Assembly: GCA_934216505.1 (NCBI GenBank)
Contig: CAKQBW010000009.1
Location: forward strand, 1-50,969
From: an uncultured Alphaproteobacteria bacterium
GTDB lineage: Bacteria > Pseudomonadota > Alphaproteobacteria > CAAHEQ01 > UBA3637
Reading direction: 5' to 3'
DNA length: 50,969 bases
The notes under the pieces are model-generated. The model worked only from the letters and a program-made list of their open reading frames with translations. It was not told the DNA's origin and ran no database searches. The position numbers and the translations under genes are program-made. Below are positions 15,032 through 22,731 of the stretch, one piece after another; the first letter of the stretch is position 1, and each line of letters begins with the position of its first letter.

Positions 15032-16678
15032 ATGCTGACGGCTTTAAATATTCAGCATTTTGTTTTGATTGATCATTTAAGTTTGACCTTTGATAAAGGC
15101 TTGAGTGTTTTTACGGGGGAAACAGGAGCGGGTAAATCTATTTTATTGGACGCTCTTTCTTTGTTGCTAGGGGGGCGTAGCGAGGTTCGTTTTGTCAGTA
15201 AAGGGGCAGATCAGACGGTGGTAAGTGCCACTTTTAAAGTCAAAAAATCGCATCCTGTTTTAAAAATACTGGACGATTTGGGGCTGATGTGTGAAGAAGA
15301 TTTAGTTCTTCGGCGGACCTTGAATAAAGACGGTAAGAGCAAGGCTTTTGTATGTGATCAACCTGTCAGTATTGCAACATTGAAAACCATTGGGGAAACT
15401 TTGGTGGAAATTCACGGCCAATTTGCCACGCATGGGTTGTTAAATCCCGCTACCCATTTAAAGACATTAGATGCCTATGGTCATTTGTCAGATCAGGTGA
15501 AACTTGTGTCTAAAGTCTGGGGCCAATGGCAGGACAAAGAAAAGGTCCTTTCTGATTTTGAAGGGCATTTGGCGCAACAGCAAAGCGATGAAACTTTTTT
15601 ACGGGAAAGTTTGGACGAGTTGGACAAATTAAATCCAAAAGAAAACGAAGAAGAAGTGTTGGTCAAAAAGCGGACAGAATTGATGAATGCCGAGCATATT
15701 ATTGAAAATGTCAAAAATGCCTATCAGTTTTTTGATGATGAAGAACAGGGGATTTTGCGGTTGTTAAGTAAAGCGGACAACCAATTGACAACAGCGAATA
15801 AAATAACAAACGGGGCTTTTGATAAGGAAATAGAAACGTTGGCGGAGGCACAAACGATTCTATCTGAATTATCGGATACATTGGAATATCGTTTAAATGA
15901 TTTGGGGGACACTTCGGAATTATCGGTCATTGATGATCGGTTGTTTGCCTTGCGTGATTTGGCCCGAAAACATCATACAGAGATAAAAGATTTGCCTCAA
16001 CTTCGGACAGATTTAACCAAACAATTGGCAGGGATTACCCATGGGGAAGAAAGATTAGTTGCTTTAAAAAAAGAAGTCCTTGCCGCTAAGGAAACTTTTT
16101 TGTTTGAAGCCCAAAAACTCTCTCAAAGTCGCCAGCGAGCCGCTCAAGAATTGACTTTAGCCGTGATGAAAGAGTTGCCCGAATTAAAATTGGAAAAGGC
16201 GACTTTCAAGGTGGAGGTGAATACGGTTCCTCCTTGTGTCAATGGAATTGATCAGGTTGTCTTTATGGTGGCCACAAATAAAGGGGCGGATTTTACGCCG
16301 ATTCATAAATGTGCCTCAGGGGGAGAATTGTCCCGCTTTATGTTGGCTTTAAAGGTAAATTTGGCTCAAGAAAATCAAAACACTTTAATTTTTGATGAAA
16401 TTGATACAGGAATTTCGGGGGCAACGGCTTCGGCTGTGGGGGAAAGATTGGCTCGTTTGGGGGAAAAACATCAAACTTTAGTTATTACTCATTCGCCTCA
16501 GGTGGCGGGTTTTGGTAAGCATCACTATTTGGTACAAAAGGCAGATACAGAGACAACGGCCCATACCTCTGTCCGACTTTTGGATAAAACCGAACGATTG
16601 GAAGAAATTGCGCGGTTGTTGAGTGGGGCAACGATTACGGAAAAATCTCGTCAGTTGGCTAAAGAATTGATGAAATAG
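15032..16678 (+). CDS. recN: DNA repair protein RecN
   Basis: RecN is an SMC-like ATPase acting in recombinational repair of double-strand breaks. The 548-residue product has Walker A (GETGAGKSILLDAL), a central coiled coil of moderate length (about residues 160-370), the ABC signature region (ASGGELSRFMLALK), Walker B (LIFDEIDTGISG), and a final HSPQVAGFG switch. The order and length fit RecN rather than SMC or RecF. It shares the bamD promoter region and has its own AAAAGGATTTTGT site. No LexA-like operator was identified. Confidence 0.97.
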   Translation: MLTALNIQHFVLIDHLSLTFDKGLSVFTGETGAGKSILLDALSLLLGGRSEVRFVSKGADQTVVSATFKVKKSHPVLKILDDLGLMCEEDLVLRRTLNKDGKSKAFVCDQPVSIATLKTIGETLVEIHGQFATHGLLNPATHLKTLDAYGHLSDQVKLVSKVWGQWQDKEKVLSDFEGHLAQQQSDETFLRESLDELDKLNPKENEEEVLVKKRTELMNAEHIIENVKNAYQFFDDEEQGILRLLSKADNQLTTANKITNGAFDKEIETLAEAQTILSELSDTLEYRLNDLGDTSELSVIDDRLFALRDLARKHHTEIKDLPQLRTDLTKQLAGITHGEERLVALKKEVLAAKETFLFEAQKLSQSRQRAAQELTLAVMKELPELKLEKATFKVEVNTVPPCVNGIDQVVFMVATNKGADFTPIHKCASGGELSRFMLALKVNLAQENQNTLIFDEIDTGISGATASAVGERLARLGEKHQTLVITHSPQVAGFGKHHYLVQKADTETTAHTSVRLLDKTERLEEIARLLSGATITEKSRQLAKELMK

Positions 16679-16696
16679 TCAAAAGTTGTGGGCACC

Positions 16697-16725
16697 TTGA
16701 CACTTTAACTCAGTTGTGATATGAT
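16697..16725 (+). promoter_or_regulatory. Promoter for the GH24-like gene (TTGACA-N17-TATGAT)
   Basis: The -35 is at 16697-16702 and the -10 at 16720-16725, with ideal spacing. It lies in the recN to lysozyme-gene gap, with AAGGAGAA downstream before the ATG at 16757. Confidence 0.6.
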
Positions 16726-16756
16726 AAATTTATGTTTTTAAAGGAGAAATGATTTT

Positions 16757-17755
16757 ATGTCAGAAATGAAAAAAGAAACATCGCCTAATTTAACACGGCG
16801 AAAAATGTTGAAAATTTTGGGCAGTTTGATGGTGGCGGGGGTGGCTCAGCCTGTGTTGGGCAAGAGGACGCCTAAAGCCCCGAGTGTTCCCCGTAAAAAG
16901 GAAGCCTCTTTGCCTCCCAAAAAAGCGTCCTGTAAAGAAACAAAACTTCCCCCGAAAACACCTGTTGCTTACCCCATAGCGTACGATCGTTTGTGGCAGG
17001 CATACTTTCCTACCCTCAAAAAAAATGAAGGAGAAAAACTTTGCTTTTATCGCTGTGCCAACAGTAAGGTGACCATTGGCTATGGCAGCAAGATAGAGGG
17101 AAATACCAAACAGTTGGATAATACGACCGTTTATTATAAAGGTCGGGCTTTATCCAAAGAAAAGAAAGCGTTGTTTTTATCTCAACTGACAAGCAAAACG
17201 AATGCGACTTTGATGGATTATTCTATTACGCGGGGAGATGCCGAAAAAATTGCTAAAAATTTTGCCTATCAGGCAATGCATACTTTGGATACAGAATTTA
17301 AAGAAATCCATTTTGTGGATTTACCCATTCCTATGCAGGCTTTGGCGTTAGATGTTTTTTATCATGTGGGTAGAGATTCTTTTAAAAAATATAAACTTTT
17401 TCGGTCAGCCTTAGCCCAAAAGGATTACGCAACGGCTTTAGCTGAAAGTAAAGTGTATCTTAATACTAAAACACGTTCAGTTAGTTTGAAACGCGAACGG
17501 CGCAAAAGACGGTTGTTCAGAATTCAGCAAATTATTCAAGAAAATCGCACAAAAACACAAGATGAAATTCAAAAATTGGTGGCACAAAGTTATAAAAAAG
17601 AAATGCCTCTGATTGTGCGTTTATGCGATGGAACAACAGATAAGGCGGCCGAAGATGCGATTATCAAAGGGGAGTTAGAACGATTGAAACTCAAATCTAA
17701 TATGCGTCCTTTGATGCGGGTGCTTTTAAAGGGAAAGCACAAACGCTCAGCCTGA
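16757..17755 (+). CDS. GH24-like lysozyme with a twin-arginine-like leader
   Basis: This 332-residue protein probably cleaves peptidoglycan glycan strands. The N-terminus reads LTRRKMLKIL followed by a hydrophobic stretch ending near QPVLG (about residue 35), which resembles a Tat signal. A Lys/Pro-rich linker runs to about residue 70. The catalytic region has Glu91 in a KNEGEKL context followed by VTIGYGSKIE (about 105-114), the GH24 phage-lysozyme pattern. A later helix KKYKLFRSALAQKDYATAL matches the family's second half. A basic C-terminal extension of about 80 residues is unassigned. No other phage genes are nearby, so it may be a domesticated cell-wall enzyme. Export and activity are inferred. 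Confidence 0.75.
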   Translation: MSEMKKETSPNLTRRKMLKILGSLMVAGVAQPVLGKRTPKAPSVPRKKEASLPPKKASCKETKLPPKTPVAYPIAYDRLWQAYFPTLKKNEGEKLCFYRCANSKVTIGYGSKIEGNTKQLDNTTVYYKGRALSKEKKALFLSQLTSKTNATLMDYSITRGDAEKIAKNFAYQAMHTLDTEFKEIHFVDLPIPMQALALDVFYHVGRDSFKKYKLFRSALAQKDYATALAESKVYLNTKTRSVSLKRERRKRRLFRIQQIIQENRTKTQDEIQKLVAQSYKKEMPLIVRLCDGTTDKAAEDAIIKGELERLKLKSNMRPLMRVLLKGKHKRSA

Positions 17756-17759
17756 TAAC

Positions 17760-17787
17760 TTGACAAAAGTCATTTTTGTGTTAAACT
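17760..17787 (+). promoter_or_regulatory. Promoter upstream of the 30-codon ORF (TTGACA-N16-TAAACT)
   Basis: The -35 at 17760-17765 is a perfect consensus and the -10 (TAAACT) is at 17782-17787. The -35 overlaps the palindromic core GACAAAAGTC (17762-17771), which also occurs at two other promoters. Confidence 0.55.
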
Positions 17788-17810
17788 AACCATAGAGGGG
17801 GGGGTAAAAC

Positions 17811-17903
17811 ATGTATAGTTGGTCCGCCAAAAGCGTTCAATTACAAAAAACGGGGCGCATGGCACACCATCAAGTCCATATCTATCTTCACAGAAGTGAG
17901 TGA
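17811..17903 (+). CDS. Possible 30-residue small protein or leader peptide
   Basis: This short ORF starts 23 bp after a good promoter and follows a very G-rich purine run (GAGGGGGGGG) that would serve as a ribosome site. The peptide is basic and His-rich, beginning MYSWSAKSVQLQ and ending HIYLHRSE. It is not hydrophobic. Nothing on the same strand follows closely, so it is not an obvious attenuator. It could be a real small protein, a peptide encoded on a small RNA, or chance. No terminator hairpin was found before the convergent gene ending at 17933. Confidence 0.35.
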   Translation: MYSWSAKSVQLQKTGRMAHHQVHIYLHRSE

Positions 17904-17932
17904 AAAATTTATTCGCTTATTATTTCTGATTT

Positions 17933-19756
17933 TTAAAATTGCCGAAGGATTTCATCAAAAGTGCCTTCGTTGAACATCAATTCATGCACTTTATTGTTGT
18001 CAAAGTTTTGTTTGATAGAACAAAATTCAAGGTAAGCCTTGGCGCCTTCTGCGTGGTTTTGAAAGCCTCTGATGTCATAAACTTTGTCGGGATAGATGAC
18101 ATATTGTGGTGTTTGGCGGCAAAAAGCCCCCACAATGTCGCTTAAGCCACTTCGGTAGGAAAGAAAGGCCTTCATTTGATTGACTTTTTGAATTGTTGTT
18201 TTGATGTCCCAAAAGACCTTTTTGTAGGAGGTAAATCTATTTTCATCAGAGCAATTAAAAATGACCTCAAATCCTTTTTCTTTTAATTTGTCGGCCAAGT
18301 TTATCCACCCAGAATCATCAATGACTTTGGGACAGGAAACGCAGTCAGGGGCAATAAAAATCGTGTTGGCCAAAGAAGCGTCTTCTTGCTTTTCAATGTT
18401 GGGATAAGATAGGGGTGTTTTTTCATCAAGACCTAAGGCTTTCGTGAAAGCCGCTTTAAATAAAGCATTATTATCGTAAATGTCTTTAAATGATTTATCT
18501 TTGTAAATAAGGTCATTGATATTGATGATGTTGGGCCTGTCAAGGGGGATTCTGTCGCATAAAATGATGTCATCTATGTCTTCAGCGTACAGTTTTACTA
18601 AATCGTAAAAATGACGTTTAAAGACCCACAGGACAATTTTTTTGTTGGGATTTTGCTTTTTGTATTCTTTTAATAAGCCACAAACGATTAAAATATCCCC
18701 CAACCCTTGGGGCGGAAAGAATATCGTTAAATCATCTTTATACCAGGATTCATATAAGCGCGCTTCTTTTAAGACCTCTTTTTTGATGCAAATATCTGAA
18801 TCTTTATGACTCATATCTCCGATACAGAGAACTTCATTAAAGATAGGGACCTGCGCAAAGGGAGAATGAAAAGTTGCCAATAAAGGGTAAATCAACTTTC
18901 CTTGCGTCCATTTACAAAGTTTAAGAAAATCTAACCGTAATGGCATATTATAATGGTAAAAATATGATTCGTTGATATAAAATGATTTGATGTTTAAAAT
19001 TTTTTCGTCCCTTAAATAGGTAAAGAACCAATCTAAATTCATGGGCTCTTTAAATTTTTCTCTGTACTTTTCTTTCCAATCGGTATTCATATATTTTTTG
19101 AAAATAGAAAACCAATCCACCGTATTGTCAATATAGCATATCCCAAAGGACCAATGGTTGCCATGTAATTTTGAAGTGTGCATATCCAATGAAAAAGCCT
19201 GAATGCCTTTGTTTTGGGCGATTCGTTCGGCGTTCTTTAAACAATCAACTATGTCGTTGTTTTCCATGCAAAAAGCGGTATCATCTGCATCTATTTTCCA
19301 AAAGTTTTTGTATCCTTGCTTTTGGGCATGTCTGAAAATAGCGAGTTTTGCCAACACGGCGTTATACCAAGCCTTATCCCCCAAAGCCCGTCCATAGGGG
19401 AGGAGTTCTTTGATTTTACTTCCCATCAATTCAAAATCATCATAAAACTTGATTTTTTTATACAAAGCCTTTTTGGTTTTTTCGTCATCGCAAACAATAT
19501 AAACTTTGGCCCGAAAAACATGGGCAATGTCAATCCATTTTTGAAAACAATCCAACGAAAATTCTTTAATCCCGTGAATCTTTAAATAAAAAACAGGGGC
19601 GGGATTTTCTGTATCAGATTTGTGGTGAAAAGAAAAAGTATATTTACTTTTGGGGGATTTTACCATATACAAAACATTTTTTCCAAAAATTTGAACGACT
19701 TTCATTTTTTGGTTGTTTTTAAACTTTATTTTGACCAATTTTAAGAAAGGCGACAT
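17933..19756 (-). CDS. Two-domain glycosyltransferase-like protein
   Basis: This 607-residue protein has no signal or membrane helix. The N-terminal half (about 60-290) looks like a GT-A-type transferase: VYIVCDD, then a helix, then KIDADDT (about 154-160) as a DxD-type metal/nucleotide motif. The C-terminal half (about 343-600) resembles GT9/heptosyltransferase-like GT-B folds: FFPPQGLGDILIVCG (about 346-360), an IFIAPDC strand, and YRSGLSDIVGAF near residue 540. Such two-catalytic-domain arrangements occur in surface polysaccharide clusters, though I cannot name this one. It starts 1 bp after the HAD gene stop, with AAGGAATTATAAG as ribosome site. Donor and acceptor sugars are unknown. Confidence 0.72.
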   Translation of the reverse strand: MSPFLKLVKIKFKNNQKMKVVQIFGKNVLYMVKSPKSKYTFSFHHKSDTENPAPVFYLKIHGIKEFSLDCFQKWIDIAHVFRAKVYIVCDDEKTKKALYKKIKFYDDFELMGSKIKELLPYGRALGDKAWYNAVLAKLAIFRHAQKQGYKNFWKIDADDTAFCMENNDIVDCLKNAERIAQNKGIQAFSLDMHTSKLHGNHWSFGICYIDNTVDWFSIFKKYMNTDWKEKYREKFKEPMNLDWFFTYLRDEKILNIKSFYINESYFYHYNMPLRLDFLKLCKWTQGKLIYPLLATFHSPFAQVPIFNEVLCIGDMSHKDSDICIKKEVLKEARLYESWYKDDLTIFFPPQGLGDILIVCGLLKEYKKQNPNKKIVLWVFKRHFYDLVKLYAEDIDDIILCDRIPLDRPNIININDLIYKDKSFKDIYDNNALFKAAFTKALGLDEKTPLSYPNIEKQEDASLANTIFIAPDCVSCPKVIDDSGWINLADKLKEKGFEVIFNCSDENRFTSYKKVFWDIKTTIQKVNQMKAFLSYRSGLSDIVGAFCRQTPQYVIYPDKVYDIRGFQNHAEGAKAYLEFCSIKQNFDNNKVHELMFNEGTFDEILRQF

Positions 19757-19757
19757 C

Positions 19758-20132
19758 TTATAATTCCTTGTTTATTGTTAAATGAATCTCTAATTTTTCA
19801 TCTCTTTTTTTGGAAAGGGCATAGGCGCATTTTAAGCCGCTGGGCTTGTCATCATTCACTAAGATTCTTTCGCCCATGGGGGCATCAAAGATAATATGGT
19901 TGAACCTTAAATGATTGTCCCGCATAAATTTTATGAGATTGTCCTTTTCGGATTCTTTTCTTGAGGTGAGGAGGATAATGAAATCGTCTTTGGGAATTTG
20001 TGCAAAAAGTTCTTTGACGCCGTCCAAAATAATATCAGCCCCTTTTTTATATCCGTTATGAACACAAAGCGTGCCATCTACATCAAAAATCCAAGTATGG
20101 GGCAGGGGGGATAAAATCAACTTATTTGGCAT
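19758..20132 (-). CDS. Small HAD-family phosphatase-like protein
   Basis: This 124-residue minimal HAD protein has motif I FDVDGTLC, motif II LLTSRKE, and motif III/IV VNDDKPSG. There is no large cap domain. It probably dephosphorylates a small phosphorylated metabolite such as a sugar phosphate. I chose the ATG at 20130-20132. A TTG six bases upstream is also in frame. The start overlaps the end of the nucleotidyltransferase/kinase gene by 11 bp, and the next gene begins 1 bp after its stop, so the three form one translation-coupled unit. The substrate is presumably made or used by those neighbours (inference). Confidence 0.75.
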   Translation of the reverse strand: MPNKLILSPLPHTWIFDVDGTLCVHNGYKKGADIILDGVKELFAQIPKDDFIILLTSRKESEKDNLIKFMRDNHLRFNHIIFDAPMGERILVNDDKPSGLKCAYALSKKRDEKLEIHLTINKEL

Positions 20133-21636
20133 AGTCAAGATATTCCTGAAGTTCTAATAATCCTTTATAAAAGGCCCCGCAAATGGCATCATAATCTTCC
20201 CAAGCATAGGTGGTCAAGGAAAGCCATATAATCGCATGTAATAACTTTATCTTTTTGCGATCGGCTTGTGTCATTTCAAAAAAGCAATCCTCTAATTCTT
20301 CCCAATTATTGGAAATAATCATCAATTCCACTTCGTCTTTTTTGATTTCCAAGGAAAAGTTTTTGCGATTAAATTGATCGTAATTGCCCACCACCGAATA
20401 ATACAGTTTTGCCCAATCATAATCCACATCGCCGTAAAATTTTGTGTGCCCAAAATATCCCCTTGGGTCAATTAAAATTGGCCGTACGCCTTCGGTTTCT
20501 ATCATCATATTATGAAAGGTGCAATCCCCATGAATCAAACAAAATTCTTTGGGATACATGGCCCGTATGTCTGCGATGATTTTGTCTTTAATTTTAAAGA
20601 TATTCGTGCACTTTTTCCCATTGATAATAACAAAGTCGTCTTTGGCAAAAGGCACCAAGTCATACACTTTTTCCAGCCTGTCAAAAGTTTTGGTGATGTA
20701 ATTATTTTCGCAATCGTCTGTGCTGGCTGGTTGGGACGGGACCAAGTTATGCAGATTTTTTAAGGCAGTAATGATTTTGTCCAACAAAGCCCTCTTGAAT
20801 CCTTTGGTTAAAAAGGCGTATTCAAAAATGTTTTGTCCTTTGATTTTTTCCATCACCAAAGGATCATAGCCATATATTTTGGGAATGTTTTGATAGCCCA
20901 AGGCGACCACTTTTTTATACCATGCTATTTCATCTTGCGCCAGTTTTTGTCCTTGTTCATTGATGGCATATTTTAAAACAATGTCCCCTTTAAATTCCAT
21001 TTTATTGAAAGGCCGACATTTGGGTTTGTTCAATTCATTTTGAAAATAAGACAGCATTGTTCCAATTTCCAATCCCCCATACATGTCAAACCGCTTAAAG
21101 GAAATGTTTTTGGTGACCAACCAACGGACAAATTCCCCTTCCTCAGGAACGTCCGCAATTTCGGATTTATCTTTAAAAATAAACAAACCAGCAACGCCAT
21201 TTTCTGCCGAAGGTTCTTCCTTAAAGGTATTATCCACATACGACCAACGACAAGGAAACCCCTTGGAAATGCCAATATAATTAAATTCAGGCGAAAATGT
21301 GCCCCCTCCCAGCGACAGGACTAAATCACACCAAATGAGCATGAAAGGTGTCTTTTCGGGGATATTTTTCAGGCACTCTTGAATCCCAGAACAGGTCCCT
21401 TTTTTGGGGGCGTCAATGACTTCATAATCCACCTTGGCAAAAACTTTCAAATAACGCTTGAAGGTTTCCTTTTGGTAATCCGCAATAATTTTGAATTTTG
21501 CCTGAGGGTATTTGTTAAACAGATGAAAAATCATCGGTAAGTTATCAATAGGGACCAGTGCTTTAGGTTTATTCGCCGTCAATGTTTCTAAACGACTTCC
21601 CCTTCCCCCTGCTTGAACTATAATGTAGTCAATCAC
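20122..21636 (-). CDS. Nucleotidyltransferase-phosphotransferase fusion (LicC/LicA-like)
   Basis: This 504-residue protein appears bifunctional. The N-terminus (about 1-220) has the sugar/choline nucleotidyltransferase pattern GGRGSRLETLTANKPKALVPI, plus LIWCDLVLS. The C-terminus (about 230-500) resembles choline/aminoglycoside kinases: VMEKIKGQN, LIHGDCTFHNMMI with the catalytic Asp and Asn, then ILIDPRGYFG with the metal Asp. This is like a fused LicC and LicA, which make CDP-activated groups for surface decoration. The substrate here is unknown. I start it at the GTG at 21634-21636, with AAGGGGGGAC upstream. The longer ATG form (21711) would begin inside the tRNA-Gly gene and is rejected. 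Confidence 0.78.
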   Translation of the reverse strand: MIDYIIVQAGGRGSRLETLTANKPKALVPIDNLPMIFHLFNKYPQAKFKIIADYQKETFKRYLKVFAKVDYEVIDAPKKGTCSGIQECLKNIPEKTPFMLIWCDLVLSLGGGTFSPEFNYIGISKGFPCRWSYVDNTFKEEPSAENGVAGLFIFKDKSEIADVPEEGEFVRWLVTKNISFKRFDMYGGLEIGTMLSYFQNELNKPKCRPFNKMEFKGDIVLKYAINEQGQKLAQDEIAWYKKVVALGYQNIPKIYGYDPLVMEKIKGQNIFEYAFLTKGFKRALLDKIITALKNLHNLVPSQPASTDDCENNYITKTFDRLEKVYDLVPFAKDDFVIINGKKCTNIFKIKDKIIADIRAMYPKEFCLIHGDCTFHNMMIETEGVRPILIDPRGYFGHTKFYGDVDYDWAKLYYSVVGNYDQFNRKNFSLEIKKDEVELMIISNNWEELEDCFFEMTQADRKKIKLLHAIIWLSLTTYAWEDYDAICGAFYKGLLELQEYLDYAK

Positions 21637-21666
21637 GGTGTCCCCCCTTATTCTAACTTTTTTAAA

Positions 21667-21741
21667 TGGAGCGGGCGAAGGGATTTGAACCCTCGACATC
21701 AACCTTGGCAAGGTTGCGCTCTACCCCTGAGCTACACCCGC
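21667..21741 (-). tRNA. tRNA-Gly (GCC)
   Basis: A 75 nt cloverleaf on the minus strand runs from GCGGGTG to the encoded CCA. The anticodon loop TTGCCAA gives anticodon GCC. The T-arm has GGTTCAAATC. The acceptor pairs GCGGGTG with CGCCCGC (one G-T-type wobble), followed by discriminator T and CCA. It lies 30 bp upstream of the nucleotidyltransferase/kinase GTG, with no terminator between. Confidence 0.97.
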
Positions 21742-21761
21742 ATTTTTCAATGACAGGTATT

Positions 21762-21790
21762 AGTTTAGCATATAAAAAAACAAATTGCAA
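21762..21790 (-). promoter_or_regulatory. Promoter for tRNA-Gly and probably the downstream cassette (TTGCAA-N17-TAAACT)
   Basis: On the minus strand, the -35 is at 21785-21790 and the -10 at 21762-21767. Transcription would start about 15 bp before the tRNA 5' end. Confidence 0.55.
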
Positions 21791-21858
21791 GTAAAAAATA
21801 AAAATTTTTTTATGAAAAAAAGGGGCTGTGTTTACTATTGTATTTGGCGCAGGGTAAA

Positions 21859-21887
21859 TTGACAAATTTAATAAAAAGTGATAAGAC
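21859..21887 (+). promoter_or_regulatory. Promoter for the AmpD-like amidase (TTGACA-N17-TAAGAC)
   Basis: The -35 at 21859-21864 is perfect and the -10 at 21882-21887 is weak. The position supports starting the amidase at the ATG at 21910 and not at 21838, which would lie upstream of the promoter. Confidence 0.45.
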
Positions 21888-21909
21888 AGACTATATGAGA
21901 AAAGGAAAC

Positions 21910-22731
21910 ATGTTAAAAATTCACAAAAAACTTTTACCCGCAACACTTTATAATGAACGGCGGGATAAAAAGACAGGAAAGCCCATAGATATTGATATGT
22001 TGGTCTTTCATTGTTCGGCGTACCCCTGTGAAAAATTGATGCATGTATTTCAAGAAACAGGTGTCTCGGCGCATTTCATCATAGGCCTTGATGGCACGAT
22101 AACTCAGCTGGTAAAGGAAGATAAGCGGGCTTGGCATGCAGGCGTTGGGACTTGGGGGGGGATTGATGACATCAATAGCCATTCGGTGGGGATAGAATTG
22201 GTGCATGCTCAGTTGGGGCATACAGGGGCTTATCCCTCCCAACAAATAGAGGCCCTGAAAGAATTATCAAAAAAGATAATAAAGACATATCATATTTTGC
22301 CCCACAATGTCGTGGCGCATAGTGATATCGCCCCGACCAGAAGGTATGATCCAGGTCGTTTGTTCCCTTGGCAAGTCCTCGCCCAAGAAGGAATTGGTCT
22401 GTTCCCGTCAGGCGAACAAAAACTTTTCCCAAAACAAAGTGTAAAAGATTTATTGAGGCAAATAGGATATTCGGTTGAAAATGAACCCGCCTCTTTACGG
22501 GCTTTTATACGCCATTTTATGCCCCAACTGATTCCTGATAAAGAAAATCCTGTGATGGATCCGTATCAGTTTTTACTGGACTATGATAAAAATCTTCCCT
22601 CTGTTTTAGCTCATCAACCTCAGGCAAATCAGGCGATTTTAAACACCTTGAATCAAGTGGCTTATCTATTCAACCAATCTCGCCAAAAGTCCCTTCTTTT
22701 CAAAAGTAAAGGCCGTTTTATGGGGATTTAA
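21910..22731 (+). CDS. N-acetylmuramoyl-L-alanine amidase (Amidase_2/AmpD-like)
   Basis: It cleaves the amide between N-acetylmuramic acid and the peptide stem. The 273-residue product has the Amidase_2 core: MLVFHCSAYP (zinc His), SAHFIIGLDGTITQLV, AWHAGVGTWGG, NSHSVGIELVH, and VVAHSDIAPTRRYDPGRLFPW with two more zinc ligands. The C-terminal third (VKDLLRQIGYSVEN...LRAFIRHFMP) resembles the small peptidoglycan-binding-like tail of AmpD-type enzymes. There is no signal peptide, so it may act in cytoplasmic muropeptide recycling. The frame is open from 21838, but AAAGGAAAC and the promoter point to 21910. It ends overlapping the convergent parE by 4 bp. Confidence 0.88.
   Translation: MLKIHKKLLPATLYNERRDKKTGKPIDIDMLVFHCSAYPCEKLMHVFQETGVSAHFIIGLDGTITQLVKEDKRAWHAGVGTWGGIDDINSHSVGIELVHAQLGHTGAYPSQQIEALKELSKKIIKTYHILPHNVVAHSDIAPTRRYDPGRLFPWQVLAQEGIGLFPSGEQKLFPKQSVKDLLRQIGYSVENEPASLRAFIRHFMPQLIPDKENPVMDPYQFLLDYDKNLPSVLAHQPQANQAILNTLNQVAYLFNQSRQKSLLFKSKGRFMGI

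Noticed and set aside
21637..21711. N-terminal extension of the nucleotidyltransferase/kinase from an ATG at 21711
   Set aside because: The extension overlaps the tRNA-Gly gene, and its residues are a translation of the tRNA. A GTG at 21636 with AAGGGGGGAC fits better.
17933..21741. Proof of an integrated genomic island at tRNA-Gly
   Set aside because: I found no second copy of the tRNA 3' end and no integrase. Horizontal origin remains possible, but attachment sites are not shown.
21838..21909. Longer amidase start at 21838
   Set aside because: It lies upstream of the likely promoter (21859-21887) and has no ribosome site. The extra residues are not amidase-like.
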